Under the pieces are notes generated by a model, which was not told where the DNA came from, did not search any database, and saw nothing but the letters and a program-made list of their open reading frames with translations. Positions 15,645-23,736 of a stretch of DNA of 64,000 bases are shown here, one piece after another (positions within the stretch are counted from its first letter, which is position 1; each line of letters opens with the position of its first letter). Location: contig CAYFME010000006.1 of assembly GCA_964344145.1 (NCBI GenBank), forward strand, positions 1 through 64,000, read 5' to 3'. This stretch comes from JABJOE01 sp964344145 (GTDB lineage Bacteria; Patescibacteriota; Patescibacteriia; UBA9934). The position numbers and the translations under genes were made by a program.

Positions 15645-16169
15645 ATGGTTGACGAATCACGTCAGGAACCTGAAACCTTTGAAGAGGAACTGATCGATGC
15701 CGGAGAGTCTCAGGTAGAATGGAAAACCTGGGAATATCCGCCACATGAGCGTTCAATCGTTTGGTTTATTGCGGCCGGCGTTGTTGGCGCTGCTTTATTG
15801 ATCTACGCCATCGTTTCGGCCAACTACCTCTTTGCAATCATTGTGTTGATGATGGGGGTAATCATGCTCATCGACGGCCTGCGTCATCCAGACCGTATTG
15901 ACATCCACATCACCGATGCCGGCGTTGTTGTTGGTGACAAGTACTACAGCTTCAACATGATCAAGGACTTTTCGATCATCTACGAACCGCCGGAGGTGAA
16001 GCTTCTGTATATTGATTTTAACAATGTCTGGCAACCACTTCTGGTCGTCCCACTGGAGGACGTTGACCCAAACGCGGTGCGAGACAGCTTGCTCCCATAC
16101 GCCTTTGAAAATCTTCAACGAGAAGAAGAAACCTTGACAGATACCCTCCGTAGGCTGTATAAGTTGTAG
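15645..16169 (+). CDS. Two-helix membrane protein with C-terminal PH-like domain
   Basis: The 174-residue product has an acidic N-terminus, two adjacent membrane helices (about 37-57 and 60-78) and a C-terminal beta-rich domain (IDIHITDAGVVVGDKYYSFN...) of the kind found in bacterial PH-like membrane proteins common in CPR. Function unknown. The start is set by the -10 box at 15631-15636. tRNA-Arg follows 15 bases after the stop. Confidence 0.7.
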   Translation: MVDESRQEPETFEEELIDAGESQVEWKTWEYPPHERSIVWFIAAGVVGAALLIYAIVSANYLFAIIVLMMGVIMLIDGLRHPDRIDIHITDAGVVVGDKYYSFNMIKDFSIIYEPPEVKLLYIDFNNVWQPLLVVPLEDVDPNAVRDSLLPYAFENLQREEETLTDTLRRLYKL

Positions 16170-16184
16170 CGCAAACCCTATTTT

Positions 16185-16261
16185 GCGCCTGTAGCTCAGT
16201 TGGATAGAGCGTCAGCTTGCGGAGCTGGAAGTCGTAGGTTCGAATCCTGCCAGGCGCGCCA
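16185..16261 (+). tRNA. tRNA-Arg (anticodon GCG)
   Basis: The acceptor stem GCGCCTG/CAGGCGC, D arm, T arm GGTTCGAATCC and encoded CCA are all present. The anticodon loop TTGCGGA, closed by TCAGC/GCTGG, puts GCG at 34-36, reading CGC/CGU. Most bacteria read these codons with an A34 (inosine) tRNA-Arg(ACG), so the G34 form is worth noting. Confidence 0.9.
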
Positions 16262-16289
16262 CAAACCCCGCTTTCATAGCGGGTTTTGT
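16261..16289 (+). terminator. Terminator after tRNA-Arg
   Basis: ACAAACCCCGCT pairs with AGCGGGTTTTGT; the T-run is inside the distal arm. Confidence 0.75.
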
Positions 16290-16339
16290 GATTGTCAGCA
16301 ACTTGATTTTTTCTGCCCGATGCGTTAAACTCCCAGATC

Positions 16340-18409
16340 ATGTCTATTCTTGAGAGAGAAGTCAGGTATACAAAGGGCGTCGGCGCGGTGAAGGCGCGCG
16401 ATTTTGCGCGCATGGGCGTAACCACGCTACACGATGCTTTGTTTGATTTTCCGTTCCGCTACGATGATCTATCCGAGCAGGCCTCGATTTCTGATCTGAA
16501 AGCTGGCCAAAAGGCAACCGTCCGCGGACGTATTGGATCAATCGCCAATCGCAAAGGTCGCAATAAGCGCATGACCATTACCGAGGCGATCATTGAGGAT
16601 GGCACTGGATCGATCAAAGCCGTTTGGTTTCATCAAGGTTTTCTTACAAAGACCTTGCGCACCGGTACGCTCGTGTCGCTCTCTGGAAAAGTAGACGATC
16701 GCTATGGTCTCTCGCTCGTGAATCCAGTGTACGAGGTCGTGGGGGACAGCAAAGTGACGAAGCATACGGGTCGTATCGTTCCGATCTATTCGCTCTCGGG
16801 CGCAATTACGCAGAAGCTTCGCCGATCAGTTGTGGAGGCGGCCATGAAGGGTCTGTCTGAGATTGAGGATTGGTTGCCCGAGGAAATCCGGAAGCGTCAT
16901 CGATTGATCGATCTACACGTTGCGCTTTCTGATATCCACTTTCCAGATTCCTCGCGTGATCAAGAACATGCGTTGGAACGACTGAAGTTTGATGAGTTTT
17001 TCTTACATCAGCTCCTGCACGCCAAGGCGCGCCGTGAGCTCAAGCGTCAGACGGCTCCGTCGATTGCCTTTAGTGAGGCGACGGTGAAAAAGGCTGTGAA
17101 GAGTCTGCCGTTTGAGCTGACCGACGCTCAGCGTAAGGCCGTGTGGGCCATTATTCAGGATATGGAGCGCGACGAGCCGATGAATAGATTGCTTGAAGGT
17201 GATGTGGGAACCGGAAAGACGGTCGTAGCAGCGTTGGTTGCGCTGAATGCCGCGGCAGAGACATGGCAGTCGGCTCTTTTGGCACCAACGGAGATTCTCT
17301 CCGAGCAACACGCCAACACGTTGCAGAAACTCTTTGGTAACAAGCTGAACATCGCGCTGTTCACGCGCACGAAGCGACGTGTAGGCGACAAGGAAGTGAC
17401 GAAGGCGCAGATGCTCGATGGGCTTCGCAACGGAAAGATTGATTTAGTTATTGGAACGCATGCTATTTTGTCTGACGACGTGTTGTTCAATCGACTCGGG
17501 CTGATTGTGGTTGATGAACAGCATCGGTTTGGGGTGAAGCAGCGCCAGGCGCTTAAGGATCGCAAGGGTGACGCTGATGGTATTCCACACTTACTTTCGA
17601 TGACGGCAACGCCGATTCCGCGTTCTCTCGCGCTGGTACTTTATGGTGATCTGGATCGATCGTTGCTGGATGAGTATCCTGCCGGACGCAAGGCGATTGA
17701 AACGCGCATTGTGCCTGTTGGTCGTGAGGCAACGTTTTATGAGCGGATGCAAGAGCAGATGGATGCTGGGCGACAGATTTTTGTGGTTTGTCCATTGATC
17801 GAAGAGTCGGATGCTCTTGGTGTGCAATCGGTCAACGAGGTGTACAGCGAGTTTAACAGCGGACCGTTTGCGGCGTACAACATTGGCATGCTTCACGGAA
17901 AGTTGAAGACAGCGGAAAAGGACGAGATCATGGGACGGTTCGTTGCTGGTGATTTGGATATGGTGATCTCGACCACCGTGGTTGAGGTTGGGGTGGACGT
18001 GCCAAATGCAACCGTCATGTTCATCGAAGGTGCTGAACGATTTGGCTTGGCACAGCTGCACCAACTACGCGGACGTGTTGGGCGAGGGGAGCATGAGAGC
18101 TTTTGTTTCTTGCATCCTTCAGGTGAGCTTTCAGACTTGGCAAAAAGGCGTCTGCAAGCGGTAACGCAAACGCAAAACGGGTTTATTCTTGCCGACCAGG
18201 ATTTAAAACTGCGTGGCCCTGGAAATATCTTTGGAACGTCTCAGTCAGGATTCGAAGCTTTCAAGCTCGGCTCCTACGCGGACGTTGATCTGATCGCCGC
18301 CGCGCGCGATGAAGCAAAAGAGGCCTTGGATCACGATCCGGACTTAGATACGTGGCCATTGCTTAAGACTCGTGTCCTTGAGTACGTCGACGAGATTCAT
18401 TTTGAGTAG
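16340..18409 (+). CDS. recG: ATP-dependent DNA helicase RecG
   Basis: 689 residues, the usual length. An N-terminal wedge/OB domain (about 45-140, ATVRGRIGSI) is followed by a helicase core with Walker A (LLEGDVGTGKTVVA, about 285-297), the DEQH box (VVDEQHRFGVKQRQ), motif III (SMTATPIPRS) and C-terminal helicase motifs (VEVGVDVPNAT, QLRGRVGRG). RecG remodels stalled forks and Holliday junctions. A TAAACT box ends 8 bases before the ATG, so the leader is very short. Its TAG abuts the stop of the convergent permease gene with no base between. Confidence 0.95.
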   Translation: MSILEREVRYTKGVGAVKARDFARMGVTTLHDALFDFPFRYDDLSEQASISDLKAGQKATVRGRIGSIANRKGRNKRMTITEAIIEDGTGSIKAVWFHQGFLTKTLRTGTLVSLSGKVDDRYGLSLVNPVYEVVGDSKVTKHTGRIVPIYSLSGAITQKLRRSVVEAAMKGLSEIEDWLPEEIRKRHRLIDLHVALSDIHFPDSSRDQEHALERLKFDEFFLHQLLHAKARRELKRQTAPSIAFSEATVKKAVKSLPFELTDAQRKAVWAIIQDMERDEPMNRLLEGDVGTGKTVVAALVALNAAAETWQSALLAPTEILSEQHANTLQKLFGNKLNIALFTRTKRRVGDKEVTKAQMLDGLRNGKIDLVIGTHAILSDDVLFNRLGLIVVDEQHRFGVKQRQALKDRKGDADGIPHLLSMTATPIPRSLALVLYGDLDRSLLDEYPAGRKAIETRIVPVGREATFYERMQEQMDAGRQIFVVCPLIEESDALGVQSVNEVYSEFNSGPFAAYNIGMLHGKLKTAEKDEIMGRFVAGDLDMVISTTVVEVGVDVPNATVMFIEGAERFGLAQLHQLRGRVGRGEHESFCFLHPSGELSDLAKRRLQAVTQTQNGFILADQDLKLRGPGNIFGTSQSGFEAFKLGSYADVDLIAAARDEAKEALDHDPDLDTWPLLKTRVLEYVDEIHFE

Positions 18410-19153
18410 CTAGGCACGTTTCCAATGTACGAAGCGAGTTTCCACACAGTGAAATGCTAAGTTCAACGCGTAGCCCAATAAGCCCGTTATCAGGATGATG
18501 GCGTACATTTCTGGAATCTGGTAGCTGATTTGTGCGTCAATGATGCGGTGGCCCAAGCCTACCGTTGTTCCGATAAACATTTCTGTTACGACAATCAGGA
18601 CGAGGGCAAGGCTGATGGCATTTCTCAGTCCGATGAATGTCTGCGGAAGGCTTTCCCAAAAGAGAACATAGCGAAGCCGCTGCACTATAGTCGCGCCCAT
18701 CAGTGTTGTTGCCAACGCGCGCGTTGGAGATGTGTTCATGACTCCGTAAGCAGTGTTGAAAATGATGATGAGGATGGAGGCGAAAATGGCGACAGCGATT
18801 TTTGATACGTCACCAATGCCAAATAGTAGTAGAAAGAGAGGGAAGAGTGCGGCTGATGGGGTGGAGCGAAAGAAGTCGATGACAAATTCCATACTTTCAT
18901 ACAGAGGCCGCTTATGTCCAAGCCAAATTCCCAGGGGAATGCCAAAAAGGGCAGAGAGCAAGAATGCCACCAACGTTCGTATAAGTGTTGCCAGAGCATC
19001 AGGAAGAATAGACTGAGTGTTAAGAACCTCCCATAGCGAATGCGCTACTGACAATGGGGCAGGGAGAAGGAACGCATCAACCAGCTCAAACTTAGACACG
19101 AGCGTCCAGATGATGAGGATCAGTAACGGGCCAATGGCTATGTGTTTCTTCAT
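18410..19153 (-). CDS. ABC transporter permease (SsuC/TauC/ThiX type)
   Basis: 247 residues from ATG 19153 (MKKHIAIGPLL), with six predicted membrane helices and the EAA-type cytoplasmic loop (GLRNAISLALVLIVVTEMF) of BPD_transp_1 permeases for sulfonate/taurine/nitrate/thiamine-precursor importers. The longer frame from 19330 would add a hydrophilic extension inside the ATPase gene and is rejected. It overlaps the upstream ATPase by about 60 bases and forms an operon with the ATPase and binding protein. Which compound is imported cannot be told from sequence. Confidence 0.85.
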   Translation of the reverse strand: MKKHIAIGPLLILIIWTLVSKFELVDAFLLPAPLSVAHSLWEVLNTQSILPDALATLIRTLVAFLLSALFGIPLGIWLGHKRPLYESMEFVIDFFRSTPSAALFPLFLLLFGIGDVSKIAVAIFASILIIIFNTAYGVMNTSPTRALATTLMGATIVQRLRYVLFWESLPQTFIGLRNAISLALVLIVVTEMFIGTTVGLGHRIIDAQISYQIPEMYAIILITGLLGYALNLAFHCVETRFVHWKRA

Positions 19154-19895
19154 GGGTAATAACATTGTGGAATACTTCGAGGATGTTTCTCTGTACAGAC
19201 GTGAATGCGGAAGAGCCAATATCCTTGATTGATCGCGGACGTGAGATTGGATTGTTGATGGTTGCTGCGATGCGTGTCGGTCTGTTGGTGAACACGACGA
19301 TTTGATCCGCGAGGTAGACAGCCTCTTCAATACTGTGAGTAATCAAGAGGGTTGTTGTGTGATGCTGTGAACAGTATTGCTGCAGGTAGTTGCGCAGACG
19401 AATCGTCCATTCGTAATCAAGTGCAGAGAACGGCTCGTCCAGGAGCAGCAGTGTTGGACGTACAATGAGAGCTCGCATGAACGCGAGGATCTGTCGCTGT
19501 CCACCGCTGAGCTGGTAGGGATATTTGTCCCAGTAAATCGGAAGATCGATGAGTTGTTGCATTTCCTCTACACGTTGCTCGATCACATCTTTGGCATGTC
19601 CTTGGAGTTCTAGAGGGAAAGCGAGGTTTTGTTTATTGGTTCGCCAAGGAAGAAGCGTGTCGCTTGAGCCCTGAAATACGTAGCTGAATCGAAGCGAGTC
19701 GAGGTCGTGAATCATGATTGTTCCGGCATCCTCGGTTTCTATTTGGGAAATGAGTTTAAAGAGCGTTGATTTCCCACAACCGTTTGGCCCAACGAACACA
19801 GTGGTTTCTCCATTTGGAATCGTGAAAGAAACATCAGAGAATACCGGGTGGCCGTCGAATTGCTTTGAAAGATTGTCAACCGAAATGGTTGGCAT
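19092..19895 (-). CDS. ABC transporter ATPase (SsuB/TauB/ThiZ type)
   Basis: 267 residues. Walker A GPNGCGKST (about 36-44), Q-loop (YVFQGS), signature LSGGQ (about 127), Walker B LLLLDEP and switch His (LLITHS) are all intact. Best match is the nitrate/sulfonate/taurine family. It starts 3 bases after the binding-protein gene stop and overlaps the permease start, so translation is probably coupled. Confidence 0.9.
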   Translation of the reverse strand: MPTISVDNLSKQFDGHPVFSDVSFTIPNGETTVFVGPNGCGKSTLFKLISQIETEDAGTIMIHDLDSLRFSYVFQGSSDTLLPWRTNKQNLAFPLELQGHAKDVIEQRVEEMQQLIDLPIYWDKYPYQLSGGQRQILAFMRALIVRPTLLLLDEPFSALDYEWTIRLRNYLQQYCSQHHTTTLLITHSIEEAVYLADQIVVFTNRPTRIAATINNPISRPRSIKDIGSSAFTSVQRNILEVFHNVITHEETHSHWPVTDPHHLDARV

Positions 19896-19898
19896 ACG

Positions 19899-20888
19899 TT
19901 ATCGGTAGATCAGATCCTCAAAGAGGATACGTTCATCGGTGACACCGTACTCGAAGAAGATATCGTAGAAGGTTTGCACGGCATCGATTTCTTCTTGCGT
20001 GAAGTTACGCGTCATGGCAAAGCGCATGATGGGTGCTTCCGCGATCAGTTCATCGGTCAGGGGCGTGTGGCCTTTAAGGTACTGTCGAGCCGCTTCCGGA
20101 TCTGCGTACACCTCCTCAATAGAACGTTCCATGATGTCTAGCACGAGTGCTGTTGTGTTTGGATTTTCTTGAGCGAAATCTGTTCGTAGAATGCCGGCGC
20201 CACCGTAGAATGGATTTGCGATACCTGCAACCGTTGCCGGTGACTGAAGTTCGTAACCGATATCATTTGCTGTCACGACAGTCACCATGGGCTGAATGGC
20301 AAGCAGAACATCGATTTGACCAGAGTCTAGCGCCGTGGCCTGTAGACTTGGTGCGAGCTCAATGAGAGTCACGTCATCGATAGATACGTCAAATTGTGCA
20401 AGAAGATGTTCGGAGATGGTGCGCCATTGGATGCCTGGAAGGATGCCAAGAGATTTCCCCGAGAGATCCTCGATACTCTCTATGTCACTTCCGTGTTTCA
20501 CTAAAAATGCGTCGTTGATCCTTTCATCGTCTCCGCCTGTTCCCATGTAAATCTCAATCTGTCCCGGGTTCTGGTATGCGGCGATTCCGGCGATTCCCAT
20601 TGCTCCGCTTGGGGATGTCATATCGACTTGATTAGACATGAGGGCGTCGATGATTTGGTTTGGCGACTGGAATGTTGTCACCTCGACTGTAAGTCCGGCT
20701 TCTTCGAAGTATCCTTTTTCCAATGCCAAGAAGAAGGGGAGGGAGTGGACGACGGGTAAATCGGCGAAACGTACATGTGTCGTCTCTTCATCGACGACGA
20801 CCTCGTCGTCGTTCATCGTATAAGTGACCAGGGTCGCTGTAGCAGCAATCAGGACTACCACGAGGATGAGGAGTTTTGTGTAGTTCAT
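19899..20888 (-). CDS. ABC transporter substrate-binding protein (NMT1/SsuA/ThiY-like)
   Basis: 329 residues. An N-terminal hydrophobic helix (about 5-24) without a lipobox Cys suggests membrane anchoring rather than lipidation. The NMT1/THI5-like fold is indicated by SLPFFLALEKGYFEEAGLTVEV and QIIDALMSNQVDM. Relatives bind sulfonates, taurine, nitrate or pyrimidine precursors of thiamine. It is first in the three-gene operon and divergent from a TrmB regulator across 146 bases. A complete importer of this type is unusual in a reduced CPR genome. Confidence 0.85.
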   Translation of the reverse strand: MNYTKLLILVVVLIAATATLVTYTMNDDEVVVDEETTHVRFADLPVVHSLPFFLALEKGYFEEAGLTVEVTTFQSPNQIIDALMSNQVDMTSPSGAMGIAGIAAYQNPGQIEIYMGTGGDDERINDAFLVKHGSDIESIEDLSGKSLGILPGIQWRTISEHLLAQFDVSIDDVTLIELAPSLQATALDSGQIDVLLAIQPMVTVVTANDIGYELQSPATVAGIANPFYGGAGILRTDFAQENPNTTALVLDIMERSIEEVYADPEAARQYLKGHTPLTDELIAEAPIMRFAMTRNFTQEEIDAVQTFYDIFFEYGVTDERILFEDLIYR

Positions 20889-21034
20889 AGGTTTATTTGA
20901 GAAAGACTGTGACGATCATATCCCGTTCCATTGAACAAGGTAATATACGTTTATACATAGATATTTGATTTGGTTTTTTGACAAAATGAGGCCTTTTTGG
21001 TTCTCTTAACTCAATAAGTCAAGAAGGTTTGAAC
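20889..21034. promoter_or_regulatory. Divergent control region, ABC operon / TrmB
   Basis: On the minus strand TTACCT and TATGAT 17 bases apart could drive the ABC operon. On the plus strand TTGACA (20978-20983) is a -35 candidate for trmB, without a good -10 at the expected place. A partial dyad around AGGCCT follows that -35. AAGAAGG (21021-21027) is the ribosome site for the TrmB gene. Confidence 0.5.
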
Positions 21035-21778
21035 ATGTATTCAGATACTCTCGAGCAGATCGGCCTATCGGAGCGTCAGGCAAAGGTGTATGAGACTCTG
21101 CTTAGGGCGGGGTCAGTAACGGTCGGTCCCTTGGCCGAGCGCCTCGGTCTCCATAAGCAATCGCTATACGATACGCTTGCAGACTTGGAGGCCAAAGGAC
21201 TTGTTGAAGTAGCCGTTGGAGATGGGCCCCGTGTATTTGGCGCCGTCGACCCGTCTGTTTTATTAACGCAACAAAAAGAACGCGGATTGCTATTGGAACG
21301 CTTGGTGCCAGAGCTGAGTTTGCTGCAGGGTTCTGATCAGCATGTGAGTGATATCAAGACGTATGCCGGATTAAAGGTAGTGCACACGTTTCATGAACAG
21401 ATGCTGAAGCGGGCGCCAGAAGGATCTAACGTCGATGTGTTGGGGGCGGGAGGAGATATCTTTTTGGCCTTTGCAACAAAACGAGCATTCTTTGATCGAT
21501 ATGAGAATCGGCGTATCAAAAAGAAGATCACGCATCGACTACTCATGTTTCATAATCAACGGGTTACGAATCCTGCATATACAAAACGTCGATACGTGCA
21601 GGTACGCTACCTGCCAGACGCTTTGCAACAAATGCCCATGGCAACGCAGATTTGGCCTGATAGTATTGTCATGCTCTTGTTTGGTGAGGAGCCGCAAGTG
21701 GTACATATAAAAAGCAAACGAATCCGTGATGGATTCGTCGCTTACTTTGAAAGTTTGTGGGGCGTGGCTAAAGTGTAG
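21035..21778 (+). CDS. TrmB family transcriptional regulator (ABC-operon side)
   Basis: 247 residues. The N-terminal winged helix (LGLSERQAKVYETLLRAGSVTVGPLAERLGLHKQSLYDTLADLEAKGLV, split here as residues 7 to about 55) is typical of TrmB. A linker and a C-terminal effector-sensing domain follow. TrmB proteins respond to small ligands, often sugars, and control neighbouring transport genes. ATG 21035 with AAGAAGG 7 bases upstream is preferred over the TTG two codons earlier. Divergent placement points to the ABC operon as target. A paralogue is at 32305. Confidence 0.85.
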   Translation: MYSDTLEQIGLSERQAKVYETLLRAGSVTVGPLAERLGLHKQSLYDTLADLEAKGLVEVAVGDGPRVFGAVDPSVLLTQQKERGLLLERLVPELSLLQGSDQHVSDIKTYAGLKVVHTFHEQMLKRAPEGSNVDVLGAGGDIFLAFATKRAFFDRYENRRIKKKITHRLLMFHNQRVTNPAYTKRRYVQVRYLPDALQQMPMATQIWPDSIVMLLFGEEPQVVHIKSKRIRDGFVAYFESLWGVAKV

Positions 21779-21808
21779 GATCGTTGAGGTTCTTGAGTAC
21801 CTATTCAC

Positions 21809-21844
21809 ATCCCATATCTTGACCGATCGGTGAAGTTATGGGGT
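21809..21844. promoter_or_regulatory. 36-bp dyad, site 1 (before PaaX/Cas2-like gene)
   Basis: The centre is ACCGATCGGT with right half TCGGTGAAGTTATGG and a left half matching at 13 of 15 inner positions. Its left part, TTGACC (21819-21824), could also be a -35 box with GGTAAT 17 bases on, so binding would block transcription. Sites 2 and 3 share the pattern. Confidence 0.75.
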
Positions 21845-21856
21845 AATGGATATAGA

Positions 21857-21881
21857 AGGACGCCTCTTGCAAGAGGTCTTT
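21857..21881 (+). terminator. Terminator/attenuator between dyad site 1 and the PaaX-like gene
   Basis: CCTCTTG and CAAGAGG form a perfect stem followed by TCTTTTTT. It ends transcription from trmB, or attenuates transcription that starts at dyad site 1. Confidence 0.7.
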
Positions 21882-21902
21882 TTTCATTCACTCATTACAT
21901 TT

Positions 21903-22418
21903 ATGTTGAGGAGAGATTCAACGACTTGGAGAGTTGTTTTAGGTCTTTGTGAGACCGTTGAGGAGATCGCGGGAATCGCAGCACATGGCGTTTCGCGTCC
22001 TCGTGTCGCGATGACGATGGATCGCTACGAGTTTGCGCAAATGCGCGCCGGTGTCGAACGGGCTGAGTGGGCAAAAGCCATGTATGAGCTCCAACGGAAG
22101 AAGCTTTTAAAAATTGATAAAAAGGCAGAAAAAGCAGAGATTTCATTTACAGAAAAGGGGAGGACGGAGGTACTAAAGGTGAAGATTGCCGCCTGTAAGG
22201 ATCGCTTGCCATCTGGGCAGTCATGCTTGGTTGCTTTTGATATTCCCGAACGTGCCGCAAAAATACGGTACATGTTTCGAAAGTTTTTAAAACAATCTGG
22301 ATTTATGCAACATCAGAGGAGTGTTTGGATGTCGCCCTATAACGTCTCAGATGATCTACGACAACTCGTGAAGAGATTCAAGGCAGAGGATTGGATTTCT
22401 GTTTATACGGTGGTGTAG
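21903..22418 (+). CDS. PaaX-like regulator with Cas2-like C-terminal domain
   Basis: 171 residues from ATG 21903 (MLRRDSTTWRVV). The earlier ATG at 21846 would translate through a terminator hairpin and is rejected. The N-terminal 90 residues look like a winged helix. The C-terminal part (SCLVAFDIPERAAKIRYMFR, then GFMQHQRSVWMSPY) is a Cas2-like ferredoxin fold as in PaaX-family repressors, where it acts structurally. Standalone genes like this are frequent in CPR and often misnamed Cas2; there is no CRISPR array or other cas gene here. The gene lies between two copies of the 36-bp dyad. Confidence 0.7.
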   Translation: MLRRDSTTWRVVLGLCETVEEIAGIAAHGVSRPRVAMTMDRYEFAQMRAGVERAEWAKAMYELQRKKLLKIDKKAEKAEISFTEKGRTEVLKVKIAACKDRLPSGQSCLVAFDIPERAAKIRYMFRKFLKQSGFMQHQRSVWMSPYNVSDDLRQLVKRFKAEDWISVYTVV

Positions 22419-22421
22419 TTG

Positions 22422-22457
22422 TTCGTATAATTTAACCGATCGGTTAAATTATACGAA
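22422..22457. promoter_or_regulatory. 36-bp dyad, site 2 (perfect palindrome)
   Basis: TTCGTATAATTTAACCGA is followed by its exact reverse complement. It starts 4 bases after the PaaX-like stop and lies between convergent genes. It could be an operator copy, a bidirectional RNA hairpin, or both. Confidence 0.8.
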
Positions 22458-22477
22458 TCGACCTACCTACCTATTTC

Positions 22478-23734
22478 TTAGCAGGAATAGTTTCCAATGC
22501 TCTTGATCGTCTTTGGAGAAATCGGTTTTTTAAACCCAAGACGATCAGCCTCTTTGATCCGTTTTTGCAAAAATGGCACCGAGCGGACTTCGCCTCCGAG
22601 TCCAAGTTCGCCAAACACGGCGATATCTTGTGCGAGAGGCTTGTCAGTTAGAGAAGAAATAATCGCGGCGCAGACAGCAAGGTCAGCGGCGTGTTCTTTT
22701 ATTTTCATCCCACCAACGACGTTCACGTACACATCTTGTGCTGCCACGCTATGCTTTGTCCGTTTGTTGATGATGGCCAAGAGCATCTGCAGGCGACCGG
22801 CGTCATATCCTGATGTACGACGAATCGGATTGGCGAAGGTGCTTTTTTCAACGAGTGCTTGAATCTCGACGAGCACCGGTCGTGTTCCTTCCATCAGGCA
22901 TGTGACGACAGATCCGGGTGTGGCGGCGCGTTCTTCCAAGAAGCGGGCGGACGGGTTGTCGATCGATTCCATGCCCTTAGCTGTCATTTCAAAGAAACCG
23001 ATTTCATCAGTGCCACCGAAGCGATGCTTGGCAGCGCGCAAGATACGGTAGATATTGTCTCGATCGCCCTCGAGCGAGAGTACCGTGTCGACAAGGTGCT
23101 CAAGCGTTTTTGGCCCAGCGACCGATCCATCTTTTGTGACTTGGCCGATGATGATGACCGGCACATTGCTCGACTTTGCGTAGCCAATGAGCTGTGCGGT
23201 TGCCGCACGTACAGCCGTCGGTGTTCCCGGGACCGTGTCGACGTCTTGGGGAAGGGCGGTCTGAATAGAATCGACAATCAAGAGTGATGGCTTCAATTTC
23301 TGCGCAGCGGCGATCACGTTTGCCACCTCAATCGTATTGGAAAAGGCGATGTTGTCGGGTTTGAGTCCAAGACGTTCAAGACGCATCGCGATTTGCCCTT
23401 GCGACTCCTCACCTGAGACGTAGAGGGCCTGTGCATTAGGTTTTGCCAACGATGCGGCGAGCTGTGCTACGAGCGTGGATTTTCCTACACCCGGCTCACC
23501 AGCCAAAAGCGTGACAGATCCCGACACGAGCCCGCCAGAGAGCACGCGATCGCATTCAGGAATTCCCGTCGACACGCGGGCTGTTGGTTCAGCGCTCGCA
23601 GATCCAAGGTCAACAAGAGGGGCGGCCGTGGTGGCCGTCCCTCCCTTGTCGCCTAGCGTCCCCCACTTACCGCACTGGGAGCATCGTCCTTGCCAACGAA
23701 GATACTGAGCATCGCAGTGTGAACAGTTTAACAT
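22478..23734 (-). CDS. radA: DNA repair protein RadA (Sms)
   Basis: 418 residues. An N-terminal zinc finger (CSHC...CSQC), RecA-like core with Walker A (GEPGVGKST, about 77-85), Walker B (LLIVDS) and a C-terminal Lon-protease-like domain (VGGMKIKEHAADLAV) are in the usual order. RadA drives branch migration in recombination and is needed for chromosomal transformation in pneumococcus. The family's KNRFG motif reads KHRFG (AAKHRFGGTDEIG). The gene starts 2 bases after the stop of the pilin-C39 gene, so it is the last gene of that operon and its link to DNA uptake is positional evidence. Confidence 0.95.
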   Translation of the reverse strand: MLNCSHCDAQYLRWQGRCSQCGKWGTLGDKGGTATTAAPLVDLGSASAEPTARVSTGIPECDRVLSGGLVSGSVTLLAGEPGVGKSTLVAQLAASLAKPNAQALYVSGEESQGQIAMRLERLGLKPDNIAFSNTIEVANVIAAAQKLKPSLLIVDSIQTALPQDVDTVPGTPTAVRAATAQLIGYAKSSNVPVIIIGQVTKDGSVAGPKTLEHLVDTVLSLEGDRDNIYRILRAAKHRFGGTDEIGFFEMTAKGMESIDNPSARFLEERAATPGSVVTCLMEGTRPVLVEIQALVEKSTFANPIRRTSGYDAGRLQMLLAIINKRTKHSVAAQDVYVNVVGGMKIKEHAADLAVCAAIISSLTDKPLAQDIAVFGELGLGGEVRSVPFLQKRIKEADRLGFKKPISPKTIKSIGNYSC

Positions 23735-23736
23735 AG

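Noticed and set aside
21903..22418. CRISPR-associated Cas2
   Set aside because: The Cas2-like fold is joined to a winged helix as in PaaX, and no repeat array or other cas gene is present.
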